A DNA stretch of 64,000 nt from Paraburkholderia sprentiae WSM5005 (GTDB taxonomy: Bacteria > Pseudomonadota > Gammaproteobacteria > Burkholderiales > Burkholderiaceae): the NCBI RefSeq assembly GCF_001865575.2, contig NZ_CP017563.2:248001-312000 (forward strand), given 5' to 3'. Below the pieces are notes generated by a model. That model was not told the DNA's origin. It saw nothing but the letters and a program-made list of their open reading frames with translations, and ran no database searches. Below are positions 27,017 through 34,672 of the stretch, piece by piece; positions within the stretch are counted from its first letter, which is position 1, and each line of letters begins with the position of its first letter. A program made the translations under genes and the position numbers.

Positions 27017-28312
27017 TCAAGCCTGGTATGGCTTTGTCAGCAAGATGCCGAGCAGGCTAACCACCGCGGCGAAGATGATGTAATAAGACGCAGACTCGGC
27101 ATCACCCGTGTGTTGGGTGAGCCAGGTGATGATGAAAGCGGCAAAGCCACCGAAGATGGTCACTGCGCCGTTGTAGGCCAAAGACAATCCGGTCGCACGG
27201 ACGCGGCTCGGGAACATTTCCGTGAAGAGAGCCAGAATCGGGCCGGTGTATGCAGCAATCAGCACGCCGAAAATCGCCTGGAAGGTCAGCAGCGTGGCCA
27301 AGTCGGGCGATTTAATCAGGTGAGAGAACAGTGGATAGCTGGCAACCAGAATAACGAGCGCAGCGACCGACAGGACCCGCCGCTTGCCGACCTTATCCGA
27401 CAGTGCCCCGAACACGGGCGCCATGACCATCAGCACGATACCGCTGACGACGCCCGACGTGAAGCCCTCACGCTGGGTCATGTGCAGATACTTCACCACA
27501 TAAGTCGGGATGTAGAACAGGATGACGTATGTGCAGACGGTCCACAGAACGACCATCAGCAGGCTGGAGAGCACCTGGCGGGGATACTCGCGAATGACGT
27601 CACGCAGCGGCGTGTAGGTGTGGCGCTTCTCCGCTACGAACTCGGGCGTTTCCTCGATTTTCAGCCGAATGTAGTATCCAACCGGGGCCACCAGCATGCC
27701 GATGAAAAACGGAATACGCCATCCCCATGCGGTCAGCGAATCAGCCGACATGCTCGACGTGATGAGCGTACCGGTAAGGCTGCCGATGACCACGGCGAAA
27801 CCGATACTGGTCTGAATCCAGCTCGAATAGAAAGCACGACGTTTAGCTGGAGCATGCTCGGTAAGGAACGCGGTAGCGCCGCCCATTTCGCCGCCAGCGG
27901 ACAGCCCCTGCAGCAATCGCGCGACGACGATAAGACACGGCGCGGCGATGCCGATAGATTGGTACGTAGGGGCGAAAGCAATGATGCCCGAGCCGAGCGC
28001 CATGACGAGCATCGCGAGCGACAGCGCCCGCTTGCGACCCACCCTGTCGCCGTAGATGCCGAACGCGATGCCGCCGAGCGGTCGCATCACGAAACCAACA
28101 CCAAAAGTTGCCAGCGATAGCAGCAGCGACGTCGTCTCGTTGCCTGCGGGGAAAAATAGCTTACCGATGGTTGCCGCGAAGAACGCGTACCCGGAAAAGT
28201 CGAACCACTCCAGGCCGCTGCCAATGACAGTCGCGAAAATCGCCTTCCGGCGCGTCGCTGTCTTTACGAGCGGCTCGCCCACCAGAATGCCGCTTGATGC
28301 ACTCGTTGCCAT
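27017..28312 (-). CDS. MFS transporter, metabolite:H+ symporter (ProP/ShiA-like)
   Basis: A 431-residue carrier from the ATG at 28312 with GAGAGG upstream. MHS-family marks are SGLEWFDFSGYAFFAATIGKLFF in helix 1, RPLGGIAFGIYGDRVGRKRAL after helix 2, and RLLQGLSAGGEMGGATAFL in helix 4. MHS members import betaine, proline, citrate or aromatic acids with protons. As first gene of the operon it most likely brings in hydroxyproline or a derivative (inference). Confidence 0.9.
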   Translation of the reverse strand: MATSASSGILVGEPLVKTATRRKAIFATVIGSGLEWFDFSGYAFFAATIGKLFFPAGNETTSLLLSLATFGVGFVMRPLGGIAFGIYGDRVGRKRALSLAMLVMALGSGIIAFAPTYQSIGIAAPCLIVVARLLQGLSAGGEMGGATAFLTEHAPAKRRAFYSSWIQTSIGFAVVIGSLTGTLITSSMSADSLTAWGWRIPFFIGMLVAPVGYYIRLKIEETPEFVAEKRHTYTPLRDVIREYPRQVLSSLLMVVLWTVCTYVILFYIPTYVVKYLHMTQREGFTSGVVSGIVLMVMAPVFGALSDKVGKRRVLSVAALVILVASYPLFSHLIKSPDLATLLTFQAIFGVLIAAYTGPILALFTEMFPSRVRATGLSLAYNGAVTIFGGFAAFIITWLTQHTGDAESASYYIIFAAVVSLLGILLTKPYQA

Positions 28313-28416
28313 ATAGACCTCTCTCAATTGTCGTTTAGCGAGATGAGCGTTCGCGGTTCGTCACGCAATCAATGTAATTTTTGGCATGACGGCCGCATAA
28401 CGCTAAATTCGCAAAC

Positions 28417-28439
28417 GCGCTTGCAAAAAACGCAAGCGC
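28417..28439. promoter_or_regulatory. Inverted repeat with T-N11-A core, candidate LysR operator
   Basis: GCGCTTGC (28417-28424) and GCAAGCGC (28432-28439) are exact inverted arms around AAAAAAC. The core TGC-N7-GCA fits the T-N11-A rule of LysR-type regulators. It lies in the 150-bp gap between the LysR gene stop and the carrier start, where it would control the hydroxyproline operon. A hairpin terminator of the LysR gene is the alternative. Confidence 0.5.
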
Positions 28440-28462
28440 ATCGAGAGGCTTGAACGGAGACG

Positions 28463-29362
28463 TCAGGGTGTGAGTGTCTGACCGATTACCCATTCACGGA
28501 AACGACGTGCGGCAGGTGTTTCCGCACGCTCTGATGGCCATGTGACAAAGTATGAGCCGCCCATGGTGGCGTAAGAGTCGGATGCTCTGACGAGTGCGCC
28601 GTGCTCGAGGAGCGGGTCAATGACCCGGTTCCAACCGAGCGCGACGCCCTTGCCATGCGTCGCAAGCTGCACGATGAGTGGGTAGCTGTTGATAATGATG
28701 GTTTGATTGAGCGCTGGTCGTTCGAGCCCTGCCTGTTCAAACCAGGTGTGCCACGACATCCAGCTGCGTTCCGCGTCCTCCAGAACAAGCAGCGTGCAGG
28801 ACAGCAGTTCCGCTGGCTTCAGTTTGCGCCCAGCAAGATACGTAGGCGAACAAACCGGAAATACCTCTTCGTCGAAAAGCTTCCGAATGTGCGTGCCGGG
28901 AACCTCGGGGTTGCGCAGATAGAAAATGCCTACGTCGTACTCAGCCGGCGAGACGGCTCCAAAGTGGTCCCGCACGATGATGCGCAGGTCCACATCGGGA
29001 TTCGCATCGATAAACGAGCCGATTCTCGGCGCGAGCCAGAATACCGAGAGGCCAGCTGTGCAGGACACCGTGAGACGAGACCTGACGACGCGAGCCATCA
29101 AACTCGATGTAACGCTAGTGCACAGCTCCAACATGCGCCGCACATCCACCGCATAGGTTTCCCCTGCTGGTGTGAGCCTCAGCGTGTTGTGCTCCCGCAC
29201 GAACAGCCGGCGTCCCAGGAATTCTTCGAGTTGAGATATCTGACGGCTCACAGCACTAGTGGACAGGTGCAGTTCCTGCCCCGCACGAGTGAAGCTCAGA
29301 TAACGGGCGCTAGCTTCGAATGCTTGCAGACATGCGAGTGGAGGCAACGGAGAAAGAGCCAT
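28463..29362 (-). CDS. LysR-family transcriptional regulator (GcvA-like)
   Basis: A 299-residue protein from the ATG at 29362 (MALSPLPPLACLQAFEASARYLSF). The N-terminal winged helix (FTRAGQELHLSTSAVSRQISQLEEFLGRRLF) and LTPAGE linker are of the GcvA subgroup. A LysR substrate domain follows (DVDLRIIVRDHFG, YDVGIFYLRN, VFPVCSPTYL). It sits upstream of, and in the same direction as, the hydroxyproline operon and is its probable activator. The inducer is not known. Confidence 0.9.
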   Translation of the reverse strand: MALSPLPPLACLQAFEASARYLSFTRAGQELHLSTSAVSRQISQLEEFLGRRLFVREHNTLRLTPAGETYAVDVRRMLELCTSVTSSLMARVVRSRLTVSCTAGLSVFWLAPRIGSFIDANPDVDLRIIVRDHFGAVSPAEYDVGIFYLRNPEVPGTHIRKLFDEEVFPVCSPTYLAGRKLKPAELLSCTLLVLEDAERSWMSWHTWFEQAGLERPALNQTIIINSYPLIVQLATHGKGVALGWNRVIDPLLEHGALVRASDSYATMGGSYFVTWPSERAETPAARRFREWVIGQTLTP

Positions 29363-29683
29363 GGCGTGCGGCGAGCTATCGAAGTGGAAGTAGCGCAACA
29401 GGATAGCCCAACGACGTCGGCCGATGGACCACGGGTGTCCTCGGATAGTTTCACGGCGGTACAACCGTTATTTAGATAGCGGCTCGCGCGCAAACAATAT
29501 CGAGCGCGATGGTTATCGCGAATGAGGGCAGGCGAGCGCGGGCGTGCCGCGCGCTTCATCGGGCCGTTCGGCACGGCCACGCCGACATTGCATCCGCGGC
29601 GCAATGCATTGCACAAATGCTTGTTTGCGCTAGTGCGTGCCGCCGACTAGATTCGATCCATGCCATGAGCAGGAGGGCGCAGG
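29363..29683. other. Intergenic region between LysR and SoxCD loci
   Basis: A divergent-promoter region of 321 bp with no convincing gene. It should hold the promoters of the leftward LysR gene and the rightward small-protein/SoxCD operon. I see no clear repeat or hairpin. Confidence 0.4.
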
Positions 29684-29923
29684 ATGTCAATGAAGCTTGC
29701 ATCGTTCTATCGGCGGGCCGTGTTCGGCTCCTTCGAGGCCGTGCGGCAGCGGGTCGATCGTGACCGGCGCCCCGCGGCTGTCCGCGCGCGCAACGCGCAT
29801 GCAGGGTCGCGCGACGATCCCGAGCGCCTCGAGCGTATTGCGACCTACGCGCGCGCGGGGTACTTCAACATGGGCTACACGCTCGAGTCGTTTCACGTGA
29901 TCGCCGAAATCACGCCGGATTAA
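29684..29923 (+). CDS. Small hypothetical protein leading the SoxCD operon
   Basis: A 79-residue basic protein with AGGAGG seven bases before the ATG. It is arginine-rich in its first half and ends with ARAGYFNMGYTLESFHVIAEI. I recognise no domain, signal peptide or membrane segment. Only 23 bp separate it from the SoxC-like gene, so co-expression is likely. The strong ribosome site argues that it is translated. Confidence 0.6.
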   Translation: MSMKLASFYRRAVFGSFEAVRQRVDRDRRPAAVRARNAHAGSRDDPERLERIATYARAGYFNMGYTLESFHVIAEITPD

Positions 29924-29946
29924 CGGTTTCCACCACCAGCATAAGC

Positions 29947-31236
29947 ATGCCGCGACATCCCCGTATGAGTAGTGATGCCCCCGATGCGTCGAAACCCGCT
30001 TCCCCGCGTCGGCGCCTGTTGGGCGGCTTCGCGTTGTCCGCATTGGCCGCGCCGAATCTGAAGGCCGCCACGCTGCTCAAGCCGCTGAACGTCGATCCCT
30101 GGACACAAACACCCGGCGCGCCGATTCTCGCTCATCAATACGGGCTGCCGTCGCCGCACGAGTCGAACGTGATTCGCCGTGCCGCGCGGGCGTGGCCGAT
30201 GCCGGGCGCGGCATCGTCGCTGACGCCGCTCGCGGATCTGCATGGCTCCATCACGCCGAATGGGCTCGTCTACGAACGGCATCATGCGGGGGTGCCCGAC
30301 ATCGACCCCGATGCGCACCGGCTCGTGATTCACGGTCTCGTACGCGAGCCGAAGCTGTTCACGATGGATGATCTGCTGCGCCTGCCTTCGGAGTCGCGCA
30401 TCCATTTTCTCGAATGCTCGGGCAATACGGCGAGCGAGTGGAAAGGCCCAAGCGGCCGGCCCGTGCAGATCACGCATGGTTTGCTGTCGTGCTGCGAGTG
30501 GACCGGCGTCAGGCTCTCGACGCTACTCGAAGCAGTCGGCGGGCACACGGCGGCAAGCGACGGCGGCACGCCGCAATGGCTGCTCGCCGAAGGCGCGGAC
30601 GCGGCCGCAATGACGCGCAGCCTGCCGCTCGACCGGATTCTCGAGCGCGCGCTCGTCGTCTATGCGCAAAACGGCGAGCGCCTGCGACCGGAGAACGGCT
30701 ATCCGCTGCGTCTGTTGGCGCCGGGCTTCGAGGGCAATACCAACGTGAAATGGCTGCGGCGGCTGAAGATCGTCGATGCGCCGTTGCAGACGCGCGAAGA
30801 AACCTCGAAATACACGGGCATCTTGCCCGATGGTCGCGCGCGTCAGTTCGTGTTCGAGATGGACGCGAAGTCGGTGATCACGCGGCCGTCCGCGGGGCAG
30901 CGTCTGACGGCGCAGGGCTTCTATCCGATCGTCGGGCTCGCGTGGTCGGGGCGCGGAGCAATCCGCAAGGTCGAGGTATCGACCGACAGCGGCGCGACAT
31001 GGCAAGCGGCGGTGCTCGACGAGCCCGCGCGCGATCGCGCCTTGACGCGCTTCCAGGCCGGCTTCGTGTGGAATGGCGCGCCGACGGCCATCCTGTCGCG
31101 CGCAACGGACTCGACCGGCTACGTTCAACCGACGCGCGAAGCGCTCGTCGCGGCGCGCGGATTGAACTCGAACTATCACTACAACGGCATTCAGCGGTGG
31201 CGTATCGAAGCGGATGGGAGCGTGAAAAATGCGTGA
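29947..31236 (+). CDS. soxC: SoxC-like molybdopterin sulfane/sulfite dehydrogenase subunit
   Basis: A 429-residue periplasmic Mo-enzyme. The N-terminus has a Tat signal (ASPRRRLLGGFALSALAA). The oxidoreductase molybdopterin domain shows GLVYERHHAGVPDIDP and HFLECSGNTASEWKG, where the cysteine coordinates molybdenum, and HGLLSCCEWTGVRLSTLL. A Mo-co dimerisation domain fills the C-terminal part (GFYPIVGLAWSGRGAIRKVEV). SoxC with SoxD oxidises protein-bound sulfane sulfur or sulfite. The downstream cytochrome gene overlaps by 8 bp. An internal ATG at 29965 is an alternative start. Confidence 0.9.
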   Translation: MPRHPRMSSDAPDASKPASPRRRLLGGFALSALAAPNLKAATLLKPLNVDPWTQTPGAPILAHQYGLPSPHESNVIRRAARAWPMPGAASSLTPLADLHGSITPNGLVYERHHAGVPDIDPDAHRLVIHGLVREPKLFTMDDLLRLPSESRIHFLECSGNTASEWKGPSGRPVQITHGLLSCCEWTGVRLSTLLEAVGGHTAASDGGTPQWLLAEGADAAAMTRSLPLDRILERALVVYAQNGERLRPENGYPLRLLAPGFEGNTNVKWLRRLKIVDAPLQTREETSKYTGILPDGRARQFVFEMDAKSVITRPSAGQRLTAQGFYPIVGLAWSGRGAIRKVEVSTDSGATWQAAVLDEPARDRALTRFQAGFVWNGAPTAILSRATDSTGYVQPTREALVAARGLNSNYHYNGIQRWRIEADGSVKNA

Positions 31237-31858
31237 GTCTGTCCGGTTCGATCTGGTCGGCGCTTCGAAATCGAAACGGATGGGTGCTCTGCTGGCGCTG
31301 CTCACGGCTAGCGGTCTGCTCGTTGGCTGCTCTTCTTCGTTCGACGCCACGCGCGACGCGCAGTCCACCGCCGCGCAGGCGCGCTGGCGTTCATCCGTCG
31401 ACGCGATTGGCAAGCGAGTCAGCGAGACCGATCTGAGCGCCTGGAACATCGACGTCGCGCCGGACGGCCATGGCCTGCCCGGTGGCAGTGGCGACGTCGC
31501 AACGGGCGGCCGCATTTTCGCGGCGAAATGCGCGGCCTGTCACGGTGCGAATGGCGAGGGGCTGATCGGCGATCAACTGATCGGCGGTGCGGGCACGCTC
31601 GCGACTGCGAATCCGAAACGCACGGTCGGCAGCTACTGGCCCTATGCGACGACGCTGTTCGACTATATTCGCCGGGCGATGCCGTATAACACGCCGCAGT
31701 CGCTGAGCGCGGACGAGGTGTACGCGCTCAGCGCGTGGATATTGAACCGCAACGGCATCGTGCCGGACGACGCGCGTCTGGACGCGCATTCGCTCGCCGC
31801 CATACGCATGCCCAACCGGGATGGCTTCGTGCCCGACCCTCGGCCGGGCAGGCTTTGA
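31229..31858 (+). CDS. soxD: SoxD-like c-type cytochrome
   Basis: A 209-residue protein with a lipoprotein-type signal (LLTASGLLVGC) and one haem c site, CAACHGANGEG. SYWPYATTLFDYIRRAMPYNTP is the conserved SoxD segment with a candidate methionine ligand. It takes electrons from the SoxC Mo centre. It overlaps soxC by 8 bp, implying coupled translation. It is shorter than dihaem SoxD of Paracoccus, so it has a single haem domain. Confidence 0.88.
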   Translation: MRESVRFDLVGASKSKRMGALLALLTASGLLVGCSSSFDATRDAQSTAAQARWRSSVDAIGKRVSETDLSAWNIDVAPDGHGLPGGSGDVATGGRIFAAKCAACHGANGEGLIGDQLIGGAGTLATANPKRTVGSYWPYATTLFDYIRRAMPYNTPQSLSADEVYALSAWILNRNGIVPDDARLDAHSLAAIRMPNRDGFVPDPRPGRL

Positions 31859-31884
31859 CTGAGCTTGCAGACGCTATGAGCGAA

Positions 31885-32325
31885 TCAAGCCTGCGGCGGC
31901 AACAGTGCCGAAAGCAGGCGGCGCAACTGCGCCAATTCGCTCGCTGTCAGCCTTTCAGTGAGAATGCGCTCGACCTGCTCGACTCGCGGACGCAAGGCCA
32001 CGAGCTGCTTCTTACCGGCAGCGGTGAGAAACAGCACATAACTGCGTTTGTCGACGGGATCGTCGGCTCGCTCGATCAGGCCATTGCGCACCATCCGTGA
32101 AACCAGATCGGCGATCGTCGAACGGTCCACGTCGAGTTTGTCGCCGAGTTGCCGCTGATTGACGCCGGGCGTCTCGTGTAAGACCTCGAGCGCCGCATAC
32201 TGCACGCTCGTGATCTCCGCGGACACCTCGCTTAGCCACACCGCTGCATGGCGCTGTTGGGCACGGCGCACCAGGCTTCCAGTGAATCTGGGGAGCGCGC
32301 CGGCGTCTTCGGGTTTGATCGGCAA
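31885..32325 (-). CDS. MarR-family regulator (MobR-like)
   Basis: A 146-residue protein, apparently starting at TTG. The winged helix spans ITSVQYAALEVLHETPGVNQRQLGDKLDVDRSTIADLVSRM (split here as a HTH around residues 40-80) and the wing DPVDKRSYVLFLTAAG. It lies 27 bp after the aromatic monooxygenase gene on the same strand. In Comamonas a MarR-type MobR represses mobA in response to hydroxybenzoates, and a palindrome precedes the monooxygenase here, so the same logic is inferred. Confidence 0.88.
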   Translation of the reverse strand: MPIKPEDAGALPRFTGSLVRRAQQRHAAVWLSEVSAEITSVQYAALEVLHETPGVNQRQLGDKLDVDRSTIADLVSRMVRNGLIERADDPVDKRSYVLFLTAAGKKQLVALRPRVEQVERILTERLTASELAQLRRLLSALLPPQA

Positions 32326-32352
32326 TTTCGGAGTTTCAGTTTTTCGTTGTAG

Positions 32353-34248
32353 TCAACGCGCGCGGAAGATGGGCCGGAAGAAGGCGTTCAACTCCGCGTA
32401 TGCGTTCAATGGAAGAACATGGGCCACGTATTGATCGGGACGTACCACGACGAGTGCGCCTCGTTCGCGATCGATGCCGCGCTCGTCGAAGATATCAGTC
32501 GTCGCATCGCTCGTAAATGCCTTTTCGTAGTCGATCAGGCCATGGCGACCCTTGCGCGGCAGCAGCAGGGCGGGAAGGTCCTGAAGACGGACTTCGCGAT
32601 GCGGTTGTTGCAGCACCGCGCGCAGATCGAGAACGCTGTCCACGTCGGCGTCCTTCGGCGTGACGAGCCGCAAAACGGAATCGGGCGACGTGTCGAGATG
32701 CTCGCACAGCGCATTCAGCGCACGGCGTGATGCGTCCGCGAAAGCGTACAGTCGCCAGCGGCCGTCCGCGCGTGCTGCGTGCCCGAGGTGGAATGGCCTT
32801 GCATCCGCGAGGCGAACGACCGGCGACGAGTGAAACCGCGTGCCGATTGCAAAGCCTTTGGCGAGCGCCTGATGCGTCGCTTCACCGGTCAGCGTGGCCG
32901 GTCGGTAGCGCGTTGCGACGCCAGCCGTATAGCGGCCCGCGCGAACGAAGTACGCCTGAAGCTCGGCGGGGTCGACGCCGCCCGCCTCGGGCCGGCTCGG
33001 GTCCTTCGGCGGAGCGGCCATCATCGCCGACCATTCCTTGTCGAACTCGATCAGCTCCTGCGCAATGGGTTGGCGCTCGTCCGAATACGTGCGCAGCAGA
33101 TCGGCGTCGCTACGCCCTTCGAGCACCGCGCCGAGCTTCCAGCCGAGATTGAAGCCGTCCTGCATCGACACGTTCATGCCCTGGCCCGCCTTGGCGCTAT
33201 GCGTATGGCAGGCATCGCCCGCGATGAACACGCGAGGTTCGCGCGAGGTGCCGTCGGCGGCAATGGCGTCGTCGAAGCGGTCGGTGAGGCGCTGGCCGAC
33301 CTCATAGACCGAGAACCACGCCACTTCTTTCACATCGAGCGTATACGGATGGAGGATTCGCTGCGCCGTCTCGATGATGCGATCGACCGTGATCTGTTTG
33401 AGGCTGTCGCGGTTCTGCGGCGTGACATCGCCGAGGTCGACATAGAAGCGAACGAGATATCCGCCTTCACGCGGGATGATGAGCAGGTTGCCCTTGCTCG
33501 CGGACTGTATCGCCGCTTTCAGCCGGATGTCCGGAAAGTCGCTGACGGCCAGCGCATCCATCACGCCCCACGCATGATTCGCCGCATCGCCGCGCAGCGT
33601 TTGTCCGATCGCGGTTCGTACCCGGCTGCGCGCGCCGTCGCACCCGACGACATAGCGCGCGCGCACGGTCACGTTCCCATCATGCCGGGCAGGATCGGTA
33701 TGGCGCAGCGTAACCCGGACCGGATAGTCGTCCGTATCGTCGCGCTGAAGGTCGACGAGTTCGAGGCCGTAGTCCGGTTCGATCCGTCGCGCGGAACGAC
33801 GCATCGTGTCGAGCAGATATTCCTGAATGCGCGCCTGATTGACGATGACGTGCGGAAATTCCGAAAGACCCGTTTCGGTGTCTTGAACGCGACCGGTACG
33901 ACTGATCGCGCCTCGGTCGTTCGCATCGGGTCGCCAGAATACCGTTTCGTTGACCCAATAGGCTTCTTGCAGCAAGCGATCACTGAGGCCGAACGCATTG
34001 AACATTTCGACGGTGCGGCAGGCGACGCCGTCGGCCTGTCCCATCTGCAACGGTCCGTCGCGACGCTCGACGATGCGCGTGCTAATCGACGGGAATTGTG
34101 ACAGTTGCGCCGCCAGCACGAGTCCGGCAGGGCCGCTGCCGACGATGAGCACGTCGACCGTCTCGGGCATCTGCGCAGCATGCGCATTGCCGATGGCTGG
34201 CTCGACCGTGGGATCGCCGACGCGGAAACCGTTGAGATGAAATTGCAT
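32353..34248 (-). CDS. FAD-dependent aromatic hydroxylase, 3-hydroxybenzoate 4-monooxygenase / phenol 2-monooxygenase type
   Basis: A 631-residue flavoprotein, with GAGGAGGAC before the ATG. Motifs are VDVLIVGSGPAGLVLAAQL (FAD), YVVGCDGARSRVR (DG) and VFIAGDACHTHSAKAGQGMN (GD). The C-terminal 200 residues form the thioredoxin-like dimerisation domain of phenol hydroxylases. Length and motifs match MobA, which converts 3-hydroxybenzoate to protocatechuate with NADPH and O2. A MarR gene follows and a 24-bp palindrome precedes it. The aromatic substrate is probable rather than certain. Confidence 0.88.
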   Translation of the reverse strand: MQFHLNGFRVGDPTVEPAIGNAHAAQMPETVDVLIVGSGPAGLVLAAQLSQFPSISTRIVERRDGPLQMGQADGVACRTVEMFNAFGLSDRLLQEAYWVNETVFWRPDANDRGAISRTGRVQDTETGLSEFPHVIVNQARIQEYLLDTMRRSARRIEPDYGLELVDLQRDDTDDYPVRVTLRHTDPARHDGNVTVRARYVVGCDGARSRVRTAIGQTLRGDAANHAWGVMDALAVSDFPDIRLKAAIQSASKGNLLIIPREGGYLVRFYVDLGDVTPQNRDSLKQITVDRIIETAQRILHPYTLDVKEVAWFSVYEVGQRLTDRFDDAIAADGTSREPRVFIAGDACHTHSAKAGQGMNVSMQDGFNLGWKLGAVLEGRSDADLLRTYSDERQPIAQELIEFDKEWSAMMAAPPKDPSRPEAGGVDPAELQAYFVRAGRYTAGVATRYRPATLTGEATHQALAKGFAIGTRFHSSPVVRLADARPFHLGHAARADGRWRLYAFADASRRALNALCEHLDTSPDSVLRLVTPKDADVDSVLDLRAVLQQPHREVRLQDLPALLLPRKGRHGLIDYEKAFTSDATTDIFDERGIDRERGALVVVRPDQYVAHVLPLNAYAELNAFFRPIFRAR

Positions 34249-34260
34249 GACGTCCTCCTC

Positions 34261-34284
34261 CGTTCAGTAGATATCTGCTGAACG
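34261..34284. promoter_or_regulatory. 24-bp near-perfect palindrome, candidate MarR operator
   Basis: The two 12-base halves starting CGTTCAG and ending CTGAACG are inverted copies with a single mismatched pair and an AGATATCT centre. The site lies 13-36 bases upstream of the monooxygenase ATG, just above its ribosome site, so a bound repressor would block transcription start or elongation. Confidence 0.65.
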
Positions 34285-34449
34285 CGAATATACTCCGTAC
34301 ACCAACTATGTTGAAGTACTTCGTGCGAGGATGGATGTTTACCCTGGTTCGCAAGCGCTAGTGGATTGTCGGGAACGGCCACGCATCGGTGAGTGGCGTG
34401 CGGACATGCGTGGCCATTCCAATGTCGTCATTGCCTTCGAGCCTCTGAT

Positions 34450-34656
34450 TCAATGGCCGTGCCAATGGCCGCCATGGCCACCCCAGTAGCCGCCCACGCC
34501 GATGCCGAGGCTCACGGACGGTGCGACGTAATACCCGGGCGCATAGCCATAGGCGGGTGCTGGCGCATAACCATAGCCATAGCTGGGCGGCGGCGGGGCG
34601 ACGACGCAGCCTGCCACGCCGACTGCCAGGATGATTGCAAAGAGTAGTCTGGTCAT
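34450..34656 (-). CDS. Small Gly/Tyr-rich lipoprotein
   Basis: A 68-residue protein from the ATG at 34656 with GGAGGG upstream. It has a signal peptide ending in the lipobox VGVAGC, then VVAPPPPSYGYGYAP repeats and a glycine/histidine tail. Small proline/glycine/tyrosine-rich lipoproteins of this kind are common in Burkholderia envelopes with no defined function. It follows the binding-protein gene by 16 bp. Confidence 0.75.
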   Translation of the reverse strand: MTRLLFAIILAVGVAGCVVAPPPPSYGYGYAPAPAYGYAPGYYVAPSVSLGIGVGGYWGGHGGHWHGH

Positions 34657-34672
34657 GATCGTTGCCCTCCAG

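Noticed and set aside
32779..34101. Plus-strand frame of 440 codons opposite the monooxygenase
   Set aside because: Shadow of a strongly conserved FAD enzyme; no protein features.
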